From the NCBI GenBank assembly GCA_030692365.1, contig JAUYCC010000053.1:122521-186520 (forward strand): a DNA stretch of 64,000 nucleotides. The letters run 5' to 3'. Positions 44,831 to 55,387 of the stretch are shown one piece after another. This stretch comes from Pelolinea sp. (GTDB lineage: Bacteria > Chloroflexota > Anaerolineae > Anaerolineales > Anaerolineaceae). Both the position numbers and the translations under genes were made by a program. Every line of letters begins with the position of its first letter. Position 1 is the first letter of the stretch. The notes beneath the pieces are model-generated. The model had not been told where the DNA came from. It saw nothing but the letters and a program-made list of their open reading frames with translations, and searched no databases.

Positions 44831-47551
44831 TTAGATATTATCCTGAATATTTTCAAAAATCTCTTTCAATCTGAGAAGATTTGTCCCACCACCCTGGGCT
44901 AATTGTGGACGGCCGCCACCACTGCCGCCAATCTCACCAGCGATTTTATTAATAATCGTTCCTGCATTGGCGCCTTTTTTAACCATATCATCTGTCACTG
45001 TTGAGATTAACTGAATATTTCCAGAACCATCAACATTAGCAATAACCGCGATTCCGGAAGAAAAATCCTGCCTGAAGCTATCAGCCAATTCTCGCATCGT
45101 ATCGACAGTGGAATTTTGAAGCAAAAGGGTTACAACAGACTTGCCATTTATCAACCGCGCATTGGATTTGGCGATTTGATATTCATTTTTAGCATTCAAA
45201 AAACCGAATTTTGCCAATTCTTTTATTAAATGATCTTTTTCTGAAAGAATTTTCTCAGCAGTCGGCACAACTTCATCCAGAGAGCATCCAAACAAATTCT
45301 TGATGGTAGAAAGATTCTGAAGCCGTTTTGAGATAATTTGATACGCTTTTCGTCCCGTTACAGCTTCAATTCTGCGGATTCCCGCGGCAACGCTGCCTTC
45401 GCTGGTGAGTATGAAGGTTCCAATTTCCGAAGTCTCACCAACATGAGTACCACCGCAAAGTTCATATGAAAAGGGTTTTTCTCCGCCGATGGAAATCGTT
45501 CTAACCTCTTCCCCGTATTTCTCACCAAATAAAGCCATTGCCCCTTCTTCCAGAGCCTGGGAGAGTTTTTTCTGGTTTATGGTCAAAGGGTAATTATTGA
45601 GAATTTCCTGATTTACGCCATCTTCAACTTTTCGTAATTCATAAGGGGTAAGGCTGCTGGGATGGGTAAAGTCAAATCTCAACCTGTCTGGAGCAACCAG
45701 TGAGCCCGCCTGGCGAACATGTTCACCTAACACTTTTCTAAGCTGCGTGTGCAGGAGGTGGGTAGCGGTATGATTCCGCATGATATCCTGACGTCTTTTT
45801 TGATCAACTTCCGCGAAAACCTGATCTTTGGCAGAAAATTTTCCCTTCTTAACTTTGCCGAAATGGACGATTATGCCAGGCGCGGGTTTCCGGACTTCTT
45901 CCACTTCAAATATATTCTTCCCATTTTCAGAAGTTATCACTCCCAGGTCTGAAACCTGACCACCGGATTCTATATAAAAACCTGTTTTAGAAAGTATGAC
46001 ACCCGCTTCTTGCCCTTCGGTAATTTGTTGGGCCGATTCCTGTCCATAGACAAGCCCAACAATTTCTGATTCAGTGAACGACAAAGTATAGGGGTCATAT
46101 TCCACTCCTTTGTTGTCCAAGAGCAATGCAATCTTGAGCTGTTCACCCAAACTGGAATAAAACTCGGCATCCTCACCGCCCAGAGGGCCAAATTCTTTTC
46201 CCGCGCCGGAATTGATGCGGTGTTCTTCCATTGCGTCAAAGAAACCTTTCTGGTCTACTTCAAGGCTTTTTTCGCGTAATACATCACGGGTAATCTCCAA
46301 AGGCAATCCGTGTGTAGCGTATAAATCAAAGGCAAGTTTTCCATCCAGCTGCGTTTTTCCCTTTGAATTCAAGTCCAGGATAGCGTCTTCCAAATGCGAA
46401 AGACCGCTTTCCACAGTAGTTTCAAAACGTTTTTCTTCCCGGGTAAGGTTGTCAATTATAGTTTTTTGATTTTTTACCAGCTCAGGGTAGGCCTGGCCAT
46501 ATTGTTCTATTACTTTTTCAGCAATTTTCCCAAGGAATGGTTCATTTAAGTCCAGTTTTGAGCCAAATCGCGATGCGCGGCGGATGATCATTCGGCAAAT
46601 GTAATTCCGTCCCACATTACCAGGGACTACTCCTTCAGCGATCAGGAAGGAAGCAGCGCGGGCATGGTCAGCGACAACGCGGTAGGGTGTGAAATTTTGA
46701 TCTCTTTCTTTTTCGGAATGACCGCTTAGCTGTCTGACCATTTCAATCAAAGGGAAAAGAAGGTCAGTACGATAGTTGGAATCTACACCTTGGAGCACAG
46801 ATACGATACGTTCAAATCCCATGCCTGTATCTACATGCCTGGCAGGAAGCGGATCAAGGTTCGTTGGGCTGGTGCGGTTATATTGAATGAAAACAAGGTT
46901 CCAGAGCTCCAGATACCTATGGCAATCGCTGTTGACACCACATTTGTGTTTTGGATCATGTTGCTTGTCGCAATACTCCGGTCCTTTGTCAAAATGGATT
47001 TCACTGCAAGGGCCACAAGGACCGTTATCAGCCATTTCCCAGAAATTATCTTTACGGCCAAAAAACAGGATATGGTCGGGATCAATACCGGGCTGCAACT
47101 GCCAGTTGTCCGCGGCTTCCTGGTCAGTTTCGATTTGACCTTTTTCATCCTTAAAACAGGTAACCCATATGCGTGATTTATCCAATCCCCATACCTGGGT
47201 CAATAATTCCCAAGCCCACGTAATCGCTTCTTTTTTATAGTAATCACCGAATGACCAGTTACCTAACATTTCGAAGAATGTATGATGCAAATCGTCACGG
47301 CCAACGTCATCCAGGTCATTATGCTTGCCAGCCACACGCATACATTTCTGGGAATTTACTGCCCGGGTGTAATTACGCTTATCAGTCCCAAGGAAAACAT
47401 CTTTAAATTGAACCATCCCGGCGTTGGTGAATAAAAGGGTTTGGTCTCCGCCCGGCACAATCGAAGAGGAAGGAACAAACTGATGTCCTTTGTTCGTAAA
47501 ATAATCAATAAATTCCTGACGGATTTGGTTGCCTGATAATAATTTGGACAT
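44831..47551 (-). CDS. alaS: Alanyl-tRNA synthetase
   Basis: 906 residues. The class II catalytic core is at the N-terminus ('SSSIVPGGDQTLLFTNAGMV', 'RDDLHHTFFEMLGNWSFGDY'), followed by the tRNA-recognition region, the editing domain with zinc-binding 'NHTATHLLHTQLRKVLG' and 'YELCGGTHVGETSEIG', and the DHHA1/C-Ala domain ending in 'GEIGGSGGGRPQLAQGGG'. It charges tRNA-Ala and clears Ser/Gly mischarging. A TATAAT about 60 bases upstream suggests its own promoter, apart from the TPR-protease operon that precedes it on the same strand. Confidence 0.97.
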   Translation of the reverse strand: MSKLLSGNQIRQEFIDYFTNKGHQFVPSSSIVPGGDQTLLFTNAGMVQFKDVFLGTDKRNYTRAVNSQKCMRVAGKHNDLDDVGRDDLHHTFFEMLGNWSFGDYYKKEAITWAWELLTQVWGLDKSRIWVTCFKDEKGQIETDQEAADNWQLQPGIDPDHILFFGRKDNFWEMADNGPCGPCSEIHFDKGPEYCDKQHDPKHKCGVNSDCHRYLELWNLVFIQYNRTSPTNLDPLPARHVDTGMGFERIVSVLQGVDSNYRTDLLFPLIEMVRQLSGHSEKERDQNFTPYRVVADHARAASFLIAEGVVPGNVGRNYICRMIIRRASRFGSKLDLNEPFLGKIAEKVIEQYGQAYPELVKNQKTIIDNLTREEKRFETTVESGLSHLEDAILDLNSKGKTQLDGKLAFDLYATHGLPLEITRDVLREKSLEVDQKGFFDAMEEHRINSGAGKEFGPLGGEDAEFYSSLGEQLKIALLLDNKGVEYDPYTLSFTESEIVGLVYGQESAQQITEGQEAGVILSKTGFYIESGGQVSDLGVITSENGKNIFEVEEVRKPAPGIIVHFGKVKKGKFSAKDQVFAEVDQKRRQDIMRNHTATHLLHTQLRKVLGEHVRQAGSLVAPDRLRFDFTHPSSLTPYELRKVEDGVNQEILNNYPLTINQKKLSQALEEGAMALFGEKYGEEVRTISIGGEKPFSYELCGGTHVGETSEIGTFILTSEGSVAAGIRRIEAVTGRKAYQIISKRLQNLSTIKNLFGCSLDEVVPTAEKILSEKDHLIKELAKFGFLNAKNEYQIAKSNARLINGKSVVTLLLQNSTVDTMRELADSFRQDFSSGIAVIANVDGSGNIQLISTVTDDMVKKGANAGTIINKIAGEIGGSGGGRPQLAQGGGTNLLRLKEIFENIQDNI

Positions 47552-47621
47552 TAATTCCTCTTATTAAAGCGAAAATGTAGGCTGAAATTATAAATGAATT
47601 GGGGAGTTATAGTAACAGTCT

Positions 47622-50102
47622 TTACCGTGAAACAGCCAGTTTGATTATTTTACCGTTCTCATCCATTGTTACGCGCGCATATTGTTCATGCATAACTCTG
47701 GAGACTCTGGTTTTCTGGCTTACCATCACCTGAGTGATGTCTCTGATTTCTGATTTTTCATTTTTATCTAGTGGGCTATTGCCACCTGAATGGATGATTT
47801 TATTGACTTTGATCTTCTGTTCCCGAATTTTGATGTCTGCATTATTTAAGCTCGGGATATAACTCTGCATGATTTCGCCCAATTCTTTGGAAAGGTCTTT
47901 TGAAATTCTTGGATTCTTTGTTAATGCTAAGTCTTGATCGCTGAAAGCTTTAATATCTGCGTTTATTGCTTCACGCGCAAGAGGTTTTTTATCTAAATAA
48001 ATATTCGATTCCAGGTATCCTAATGGATCGCCATATAAAACAAAGGAAATCAGCGTTTTTTGATCCTCACCATCCAGATATCCTTGCCGTTGTGTCATGA
48101 CCTTGGTTAATCCAATTTTGGCTTGAAGTAATGATTCTCCAAATGAGAATCCGTCTTTTATATATTTCCAGAAAATGAATGCCAACAAATCCGCGCCAAT
48201 AAGTGGCGTGAAAACAGAGCCGTATGCGATGCAAGTAGATACCACCAGCCCCTGGCACTTCACCGATATTAGTTTTAGCGCCATAGAGTTATCTACAGAC
48301 TTGTTGATAATGTTTCCACCATAACATGCTTCGGAAAAAACAAGGTCTACATTATTTCTGATCTTTTGAATCTGGTTTGCTGTAATTGCGACAGGAAAGT
48401 CAGGACCAGAGGGTAATTCACTAAAATCACGCTGGCCATACCAGTCAGGTGTATCTGCAAGTCCGTGTAAGTTGAAGTAGGCGCATTTGGCTTTCATCAG
48501 GTTATCGATATTGATGGTGTCAGAATCATATGGCGGGGTTACACGTAATTCAGATCCCTTACCCAATGGACGGTATGCTGCCAGCGATGACCTTCTCCAA
48601 ACTGCGGTTGTGTATCCAAAATCTTTCGGTGCATTGAACAAATCCCGGAATATTCTTCTGATATCCACTTTCCGGCCGTACCCGGAAAATAATTGGTTCC
48701 ATATAGAAGCATTCGAAATCTGTGATTTGTGGAATTCAATGACTTGCCGGATTTGTTCAAGGATCAACCCCGGGTCAGCCCCTGCTTCTCCAGGCAACCT
48801 GCCAACCGGCCATTCTGAAATCAAGTAATTTCCACTCACTGTACTATACGGGTTGTCCGAATTTACACTGCTATCTGAATCATCGGTTGGATTAGGCAAA
48901 TTGTGAAATGGGACAACATCATGACCTCCGACGATCAAGATCGCCCCAATCATTTTGGATTGCTTACGGAGGTAGGATTCAAGGTCGTTGATTGCCAGCT
49001 TTATCTGCCACGCATCCACTGATTTAATTGGATTCATTCCAAATTTATAAGAGGAACTTAACTCGTCAGGGAAAAAAGTAATTGCTTCCCATGTAGGTTT
49101 TAAATTAACAATTTCTGACAGTTCTTCCAGTTTCTTGAAAACAAATTCTGTGGTTTTCTTGCCATATTTTCGTTCCATGCCTGTATAGGTTGATAATATG
49201 ACGTAGACCGGTGTATCACTATTTTTTTCTTTCTTTATCAAATTAAGGCGGTAAGGAGTATCTGGCGAGTTATTATCATTATTTGATGACAGCTGCCAAT
49301 CAATAGACTTGGAATACGAGGAAATTCTCTTTCCCTCAGGCAACAGGTTCCATTTCAGGGCAACAGCTATGCTTGAAGGGATTTGAATATCCAGGTCAAT
49401 AAATTGGTCCTTTAGCCAAAGTGAGAAAAATTCATGATCCGCTCCAAACATTCTCCGTGCAACCACTCCCTCTGGATCATAAGAAACACAAGAATGAAGT
49501 ATTTTAACTGCCTCAACTTCTTCATTGGTCCTGATCATAGCCAAAACTGAAAATAATTTGAATTGCAAGCATTCTGGCCATCGGTTGCTGTATATTTCAG
49601 AGAGATGGCGGAATAACGGACTGTCGTCTTTTATTGAAGATAACCGACAATGTTCTATGGCGACAAGTGGATTATTATCTTCCTGTCCGAGAAGGTTTCG
49701 TAAAAGCTTTTCTGAGTTGGCTAATTCCCCTTTCCGTATGCCGTTTCTAACAGCGCGTAGTGTGACAGCCCACGGAAAAATGGTTGAAATATCATCTATT
49801 TTTCCCGTCAATACATGGATAAAAGAGGCTACCGCTTTCTTGTCTTGTACATCATCCACTTTATAGAGCAGCTCATACGCTTCAACATTTTCTGGGTCGC
49901 GCATCAACAATCCAGTTAAATGCTCGACGGCGTCTCTGGGTTTACTTTCAAGGTGGGCAATAGAGGCAAGAAAATATTCACAACGAAGGTCGTTAGGATA
50001 TTGGGCAGTCCAATTATTAATAAGTTCTTTGAGAAAAGAAAATTCGCCGACTTTTATTCCGGTGGTATTTATCTTTTCAAAATTATTTCTGGAAAATTTC
50101 AT
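47622..50102 (-). CDS. TPR protein with C25/gingipain-like (caspase-fold) protease domain
   Basis: 826 residues, without signal peptide or membrane helix, so probably cytoplasmic. The first ~280 residues are helical repeats of TPR type. From about residue 300 a clan-CD cysteine peptidase fold follows: 'VYVILSTYTGMERKYG', 'GAILIVGGHDVVPFHNLPNP' and 'WPVGRLPGEAGADP', as in peptidase C25. The dyad is His546 in 'CAYFNLHGLADTPDWYG' and Cys593 in LVFSEACYGG. A 47-residue gap separates them, and 'ISFVLYGDPLG' follows. Both residues are present, so activity is expected; the cleavage specificity is unknown. The last ~110 residues are charged and variable. It is the last gene of a sigma-54-type operon, 14 bases after the giant TPR gene. 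Confidence 0.85.
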   Translation of the reverse strand: MKFSRNNFEKINTTGIKVGEFSFLKELINNWTAQYPNDLRCEYFLASIAHLESKPRDAVEHLTGLLMRDPENVEAYELLYKVDDVQDKKAVASFIHVLTGKIDDISTIFPWAVTLRAVRNGIRKGELANSEKLLRNLLGQEDNNPLVAIEHCRLSSIKDDSPLFRHLSEIYSNRWPECLQFKLFSVLAMIRTNEEVEAVKILHSCVSYDPEGVVARRMFGADHEFFSLWLKDQFIDLDIQIPSSIAVALKWNLLPEGKRISSYSKSIDWQLSSNNDNNSPDTPYRLNLIKKEKNSDTPVYVILSTYTGMERKYGKKTTEFVFKKLEELSEIVNLKPTWEAITFFPDELSSSYKFGMNPIKSVDAWQIKLAINDLESYLRKQSKMIGAILIVGGHDVVPFHNLPNPTDDSDSSVNSDNPYSTVSGNYLISEWPVGRLPGEAGADPGLILEQIRQVIEFHKSQISNASIWNQLFSGYGRKVDIRRIFRDLFNAPKDFGYTTAVWRRSSLAAYRPLGKGSELRVTPPYDSDTINIDNLMKAKCAYFNLHGLADTPDWYGQRDFSELPSGPDFPVAITANQIQKIRNNVDLVFSEACYGGNIINKSVDNSMALKLISVKCQGLVVSTCIAYGSVFTPLIGADLLAFIFWKYIKDGFSFGESLLQAKIGLTKVMTQRQGYLDGEDQKTLISFVLYGDPLGYLESNIYLDKKPLAREAINADIKAFSDQDLALTKNPRISKDLSKELGEIMQSYIPSLNNADIKIREQKIKVNKIIHSGGNSPLDKNEKSEIRDITQVMVSQKTRVSRVMHEQYARVTMDENGKIIKLAVSR

Positions 50103-50116
50103 CTTTTATTCTTCGC

Positions 50117-53100
50117 TTATTCAGCTAATTGAGTAATCATAGATCCAGATTTAATGACCAAAGCATTTTCCAGTAATCCCAAAATATCCTTCGCATCCAT
50201 GTGATCAGGCTCTATTTTAATTGCCTCATTGATTCGTTTTTCAGCTTCAGAATACAAACCATGCTGGTAATAATATAGTCCAGCTTTGTACAATAGTCCG
50301 AAACTCCCCGGATTTGCTTTTATCCCATCTTCCAGCGTTTCCAAAGCTCGTTTGAAATCCTTCTTATCATGGTAAATTTCAGCTAATTGGATGAATTGTC
50401 CAGTTGAAAAAGGATTCATTTCTATAGCCTTGATATAAAAATCAATTGCGCGGTCTAATTCACCTCGTTCTTTCGCGATTAAACCTAATAATGCAAGAAC
50501 GTTAGATCTTTGGTCCTTCTGGCTTAATAGGTTTTCAGCAATTGCTTCTGATGCATTAAGGTCACCGATTCGAAATTCCAACCTGGCTTTTTCCAACATT
50601 AAACCCGAGTTTTCTTGAAGTTTTTCAATGGAATTTAGAAATTGCAATGCGGCTTTATCGCCATCATTTTCGGAAATCAATTTTGTCTTTAATAAAAGTA
50701 ACTCGTCGTCGCTATCATTATTTTTTAATAATTCCTCATCAAGAAAATTTATTGCCCAAGCATATCCATTGATCTTGCTTAAGATATTTGCTTTCTTGCA
50801 AATGAATTGGGTATTAGCACCATCATTTGTAATAGCTTTTTCTATATTACTCAGAGCTTTACCAGGATTGTTTAGCTTTAAGGCGGTCTCAGATAACCAA
50901 TAATAAGGAATCGCATCTTGGGGATAGTTTTTTACGGCAGTCTCAAAAGCATTGACCGCTTTTCGGTAGTTACCGAACTTCAGGCATATTTTTCCAAGTT
51001 GAATTAATTGCTCTTCATTCGGATATTGCGACAATTGCTCTTCCAGGATCGGAATCGCACTTTCACTCTCTATGGATAAATGAAGTGCATTTATATCTTT
51101 ATGTAAACCTGGTTTTATATTTATTTTTTGAGCTTTTTCGTAATGCAATAAGGAAGTGTGTAAATCCCCGGTTGCCTTGCTCAAATCTCCAGCCATTACT
51201 TGCCATTCATATTCATCAGGCCATTGGTCAAGAGCTAAACTAACCGCTGCGTATGCGTCTAAGAAGTTGCCCAAGTTCTTTTCAATGATAGCCAATAATG
51301 CGTGTGCGCGAACATCTGGCATTGAACGATTAATGACTTGTTTTAAGTGAGATAAAGCTTTTTGAGGATTGTCATCTTTCTCTAAGATTGCGAGAAATAA
51401 TTCATGATTTGGATCGGTTTGATGGGAGTTAAATGCAATTTCTGCAGCTTCTTGCCCTTTTGATTTGTAAATCCCGAAAATAATGGAATTGATATTATTA
51501 ATTTCAGGCGCCAATTTTTCAGCTTTATTAATTATTTCTGAATCATTTTCTAAATAAATTTGGCATCTGGTCGCCAAATTATTGATTTCTTTGTTATCGC
51601 TATGCGCTTTTGAAAGATTTTCCACGATAGTTGAAAAAGTTGTCATTCCATCATCTTCAATGGGTTTCAGATGGTTATTAACATTAAGTTCACTTAGAAT
51701 AAATTCTTCTTCCAGCAATGAAGCAAAGGCTGATAAGAATAAAATAATACTAGGTGGGTAAATTCCAAAATTATCAATTTCCTGCTGGCTGATCTGTAAA
51801 GCAGTTCGATGGTCCTTTAAATCCAGGGCTGCTTTTGCAAGCCATAATTTTGAATTTGTTTCAACCTGACCAACTGATTGAAAAATAATTTCCTGACCAG
51901 CTTCGGTTTCTTTTAATTCTTCTTTTACACAATTAAAAATCTTTTGGGCTTCTAAAATATTTCCGTTAATTGCAACCATCCTTGCCTGCAGCGCCTTAAC
52001 CCTTGGATAGTTAGGTCCAATCTTCATGGATGCGGATAAATAGCAGGCGCCAGTTACTTCTTCTTTATGAGACAAGGTGATCTCACCCATTAGACAAGAG
52101 AGGTAAGGCGAGTGAATATCAACTAGAGCTTGGCTGTTCTCAGAAATGATTTTATTAATGTCTTCGTTCTTACCAGTAATATTCAACAATTCGAGCAAAT
52201 TAAATAAGATTTCCTGATTTTCAGGATGCTTATACAAACCTTTTTCAAGAAATGAAATGGCTTTATCAATATTTTTGTTATTTAACTCTAAAGATGAGGC
52301 TATTATATAAACCAGGGCAGGATTTATCTGTATCGATTTGACAATCTCAGGTATGTGGGCAAAGATGTCCTGTAAATTAAATTCTTCAACCTCGTTTTTT
52401 TCGATTGCGATATTGATCAATTTTTGTGACTGATTCAAATTACCGGAATCATTTAATAATTTAGCCTTATAGGTCAACAGAACTGGATCTTTTAATTCCA
52501 GATGGTTTATCATCACCAGGGATTTTTCAGATTTCCCCAATTGTTCATATAAGAAAGCACTTGATACATAATCATTTTGTTCCAGCGTTTTCTTGTTTGA
52601 CAGATATATTTCAATTAACCTTTCAGCCAATAAAGGCTCATCAGCGTCAATGAGGGTTTGTGCACAAGACAGGTAAAATTCATCTTCTACATTTAGATCC
52701 TCATAAAAGCTTTTCATTAACTTGACTGCTTCTGTTTTCTTTCCGCTTACTATTAAGGATTGAGATAATACGATTTTATAAATTGTTTCATCAGGTTTCT
52801 TTTGAACCTGATTTTCAAGAAAACGAGACCATTCTGAAGAATCAGAAAAAACCTCAAAATTCATTAAGCCCTTAAAAAGTGACCTTTTATCCAAAATTTG
52901 GGAGGTATTAAACAAATTTTCAATTTCATTCCACAACCTTAAATTTGCGTAGCTCCGAATGAGCAGCCATAACAGACTCTCATTATCTGACATTGTTCCA
53001 TAAGCACGCTTGATATTGATGATCGCGGAATCGTATTGTTTTTGATTGAAATAAACTTTTCCTAGTCCAGCGAAAATTCTCCAAACTTCAGGGTTATGAC

Positions 53101-55363
53101 CCTCTGAATATTTTTGTAATAATTGCTGGTACTTCCCCAACTGGTCGTCAGAAGCAAGTTCAGCTTCCAATAATTCAAGAAAAATACCTTCTTTTTTATT
53201 TCTTAAATCAATAATTTCTTTAATTTCATCAATCCGGTTAGAGTTTTTTGTATTTATTCCGAAGGGGAAATCAGATAAACTGCACTCCAATGATGCCAGG
53301 TAATAATCAAATAAACAATCCTCGTCACAATTATTGGTATCAACCAATGAATGCAATATTTTTTTTGCCTGTTGAAATTTTCTTTTTTCAATAAATATTT
53401 TCGCTTTTAGATCCAACTTGCGGGTGGATAATTCCCATTTATTTGAATATCTTGCTAAAAACTGATCAGCTTTATCGATGTTCCCGGAGTGAATGAGGTT
53501 TTCGACATAAATCTCAAATGTTTTTTGATCGCTGCATTCGTTTTCAAGGTCGGCATCCATGACCAGGCGACTCTTTTCTGAATCTCCTGTCCTTTGGTAA
53601 AGATCATGGAGCCGATTGACTATTGAAAAACTAAACAAGGAATTCCTGACATATTCTTCCAAAACCTGTATAGCCTTATCGTATTCTCCAGCATCCTGTA
53701 AGTGGTCAGCAATAAGAAGGATACCCTTCTGGTCATTTTCGCGAATAAAAACTCTGGGAATTACCCTCTCTTCGAAATTAGAAATTTGACCTTCTCCATT
53801 TTTAAGAATCTCGCGAAGTAGCAAAATTGTTGAAGAGGATTGAATTTCAATTCTGTTTTCAGATATTAGGCTTTCTAAAACTTCCAGATTTCCAGCATAA
53901 TATGCACACACAGCCTCATCAATAATGTCATTGTCGTTGGTAGTATTTATGCCTTTCCTGATTTCCAGCGCACCCTTCCACCGACCTGCATATTCCAAAG
54001 ATAGGGCGAGTTTTATTTTCTCTTCCCGAGATAAAGCATCAATAATATATATTTGAGAAAATTGGCTGATCGCAGCTTGATGGTCGCCATTATCGTTTGC
54101 TAAATTGGCTGCCTTCCTGAGAAGTTGTATGTTTTGTGGCCAACATTTAAGCAGCAGGTTCGAGATAGCTTGTGCTTGAATAAATAATCCCAAATCAATA
54201 AAAACCTGGGTCAACTCCTCAGGTTTTATAATAAATCCGAAATCTTTATGGAAAATAGAATTGGCAAGGTCGCAATCCTTTAACAGCTTTTTATACACTT
54301 CATCCGCGATAGTTATAGCAGATTCAAAATCTGTTTTAGCGATTCTTTTGATTCGGTTAATTTCTTGAGTCAATTCTGATCCATAGGGTTCAGAATTTTG
54401 ATCGCTAATTAGAATTTCTGAGTTATAGTTTATGCCTTCAATATTTTGATTATTTGAATCCCGAGAGTTGGAGACAAACCCAAACTTCTTTTCCACCGAT
54501 GCTAAAACCATTTTTGCGATACTGGATAATCTTTCTGCCTCTTTTTTATCGTTGGCTATTTGAAATAATGCCGCGTAATTCTTTAAATAAAGAAGCTTTT
54601 TCAGTTCATCCTGAAACGCTTGAGCATTCTTGTTTTGCGAGATCCTTTCATCTAAGGGAATAATTTCAAGGAATTTCCTGCTCAGTTCCGCATAATATTT
54701 TTGGTCGCCAAGAAATTGCAATTCCTTAATGAATAAGGCGAAATTATTTACTGAAGTATTTGGGAATGTTGTTTTAGAAGTGTTTATTAATATTTCACCA
54801 ATTGATTCATCCATCATCAATAAATGGGCAAGTAATTTTGGACCTGAATCTTGACCTGAGTAACCTAATAACCCATTAACTAACTCAATTTTATTATCCG
54901 ATATTTCATAGACAACTGATAACACCGTCTCAAGTATTTTTTTTGGATCATTGAATAAGTAGGATTGAAGCCCTATCTGGTCAAAAATACCCTGCCATGA
55001 TGTCTTGTTTTTTTGGCTAGCAATGTGTTGAACAATTGGGTAAAGCTCATTTAGAGAATTACTTTTTTGTAAAGATGCTAAATCATCTAAGGCTAAGAAC
55101 GATTCAATATACTTATTATCTAAGTAATCAGAAATGTTCGATTGAGTGGGTTCTAATGAAACTTCAGTAGCGATTTTGCAGATATTCGCAGGTGTCCAAA
55201 GCCGACTTTCCTCCCCTAAATAATCAGCAATACATTGAAGGTTTACTGAATCACTTAAATATTCACAGATTAAGGGAAATTGTAATAAACGTGAAATTAC
55301 CTGCTTACCACAGGTATCCCTAAGTATATCCTTTAGGGCGAAGAGGATATCAAATTGATCCAT
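50117..55363 (-). CDS. Giant tetratricopeptide-repeat protein (1748 residues)
   Basis: 1748 residues, the largest gene in the window. The N-terminal ~330 residues are helical but not clearly TPR. The rest is a nearly continuous array of 34-residue TPR-like units, clearest near the C-terminus ('ALLGLIAKERGELDRAIDFY', 'IKAIEMNPFSTGQFIQLAEI', 'YHDKKDFKRALETLEDGIKA'). No enzyme motif, signal peptide or membrane helix is visible. It is probably a large solenoid scaffold. It lies between the two-helix membrane protein (24-base gap) and the TPR-protease (14-base gap), so these three likely work as one complex. Its partner or regulator function for the protease is an inference. Confidence 0.85.
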   Translation of the reverse strand: MDQFDILFALKDILRDTCGKQVISRLLQFPLICEYLSDSVNLQCIADYLGEESRLWTPANICKIATEVSLEPTQSNISDYLDNKYIESFLALDDLASLQKSNSLNELYPIVQHIASQKNKTSWQGIFDQIGLQSYLFNDPKKILETVLSVVYEISDNKIELVNGLLGYSGQDSGPKLLAHLLMMDESIGEILINTSKTTFPNTSVNNFALFIKELQFLGDQKYYAELSRKFLEIIPLDERISQNKNAQAFQDELKKLLYLKNYAALFQIANDKKEAERLSSIAKMVLASVEKKFGFVSNSRDSNNQNIEGINYNSEILISDQNSEPYGSELTQEINRIKRIAKTDFESAITIADEVYKKLLKDCDLANSIFHKDFGFIIKPEELTQVFIDLGLFIQAQAISNLLLKCWPQNIQLLRKAANLANDNGDHQAAISQFSQIYIIDALSREEKIKLALSLEYAGRWKGALEIRKGINTTNDNDIIDEAVCAYYAGNLEVLESLISENRIEIQSSSTILLLREILKNGEGQISNFEERVIPRVFIRENDQKGILLIADHLQDAGEYDKAIQVLEEYVRNSLFSFSIVNRLHDLYQRTGDSEKSRLVMDADLENECSDQKTFEIYVENLIHSGNIDKADQFLARYSNKWELSTRKLDLKAKIFIEKRKFQQAKKILHSLVDTNNCDEDCLFDYYLASLECSLSDFPFGINTKNSNRIDEIKEIIDLRNKKEGIFLELLEAELASDDQLGKYQQLLQKYSEGHNPEVWRIFAGLGKVYFNQKQYDSAIINIKRAYGTMSDNESLLWLLIRSYANLRLWNEIENLFNTSQILDKRSLFKGLMNFEVFSDSSEWSRFLENQVQKKPDETIYKIVLSQSLIVSGKKTEAVKLMKSFYEDLNVEDEFYLSCAQTLIDADEPLLAERLIEIYLSNKKTLEQNDYVSSAFLYEQLGKSEKSLVMINHLELKDPVLLTYKAKLLNDSGNLNQSQKLINIAIEKNEVEEFNLQDIFAHIPEIVKSIQINPALVYIIASSLELNNKNIDKAISFLEKGLYKHPENQEILFNLLELLNITGKNEDINKIISENSQALVDIHSPYLSCLMGEITLSHKEEVTGACYLSASMKIGPNYPRVKALQARMVAINGNILEAQKIFNCVKEELKETEAGQEIIFQSVGQVETNSKLWLAKAALDLKDHRTALQISQQEIDNFGIYPPSIILFLSAFASLLEEEFILSELNVNNHLKPIEDDGMTTFSTIVENLSKAHSDNKEINNLATRCQIYLENDSEIINKAEKLAPEINNINSIIFGIYKSKGQEAAEIAFNSHQTDPNHELFLAILEKDDNPQKALSHLKQVINRSMPDVRAHALLAIIEKNLGNFLDAYAAVSLALDQWPDEYEWQVMAGDLSKATGDLHTSLLHYEKAQKINIKPGLHKDINALHLSIESESAIPILEEQLSQYPNEEQLIQLGKICLKFGNYRKAVNAFETAVKNYPQDAIPYYWLSETALKLNNPGKALSNIEKAITNDGANTQFICKKANILSKINGYAWAINFLDEELLKNNDSDDELLLLKTKLISENDGDKAALQFLNSIEKLQENSGLMLEKARLEFRIGDLNASEAIAENLLSQKDQRSNVLALLGLIAKERGELDRAIDFYIKAIEMNPFSTGQFIQLAEIYHDKKDFKRALETLEDGIKANPGSFGLLYKAGLYYYQHGLYSEAEKRINEAIKIEPDHMDAKDILGLLENALVIKSGSMITQLAE

Positions 55364-55387
55364 TTATCGTTGCCAGATAGTTTTATT

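Noticed and set aside
47622..55363. The TPR proteins and caspase-like protease as a Craspase-type (type III-E CRISPR) or other CRISPR-linked effector
   Set aside because: There is no CRISPR array, Cas7-11-like protein or other cas gene in the window, and the protease domain resembles C25 more than CHAT of Craspase.
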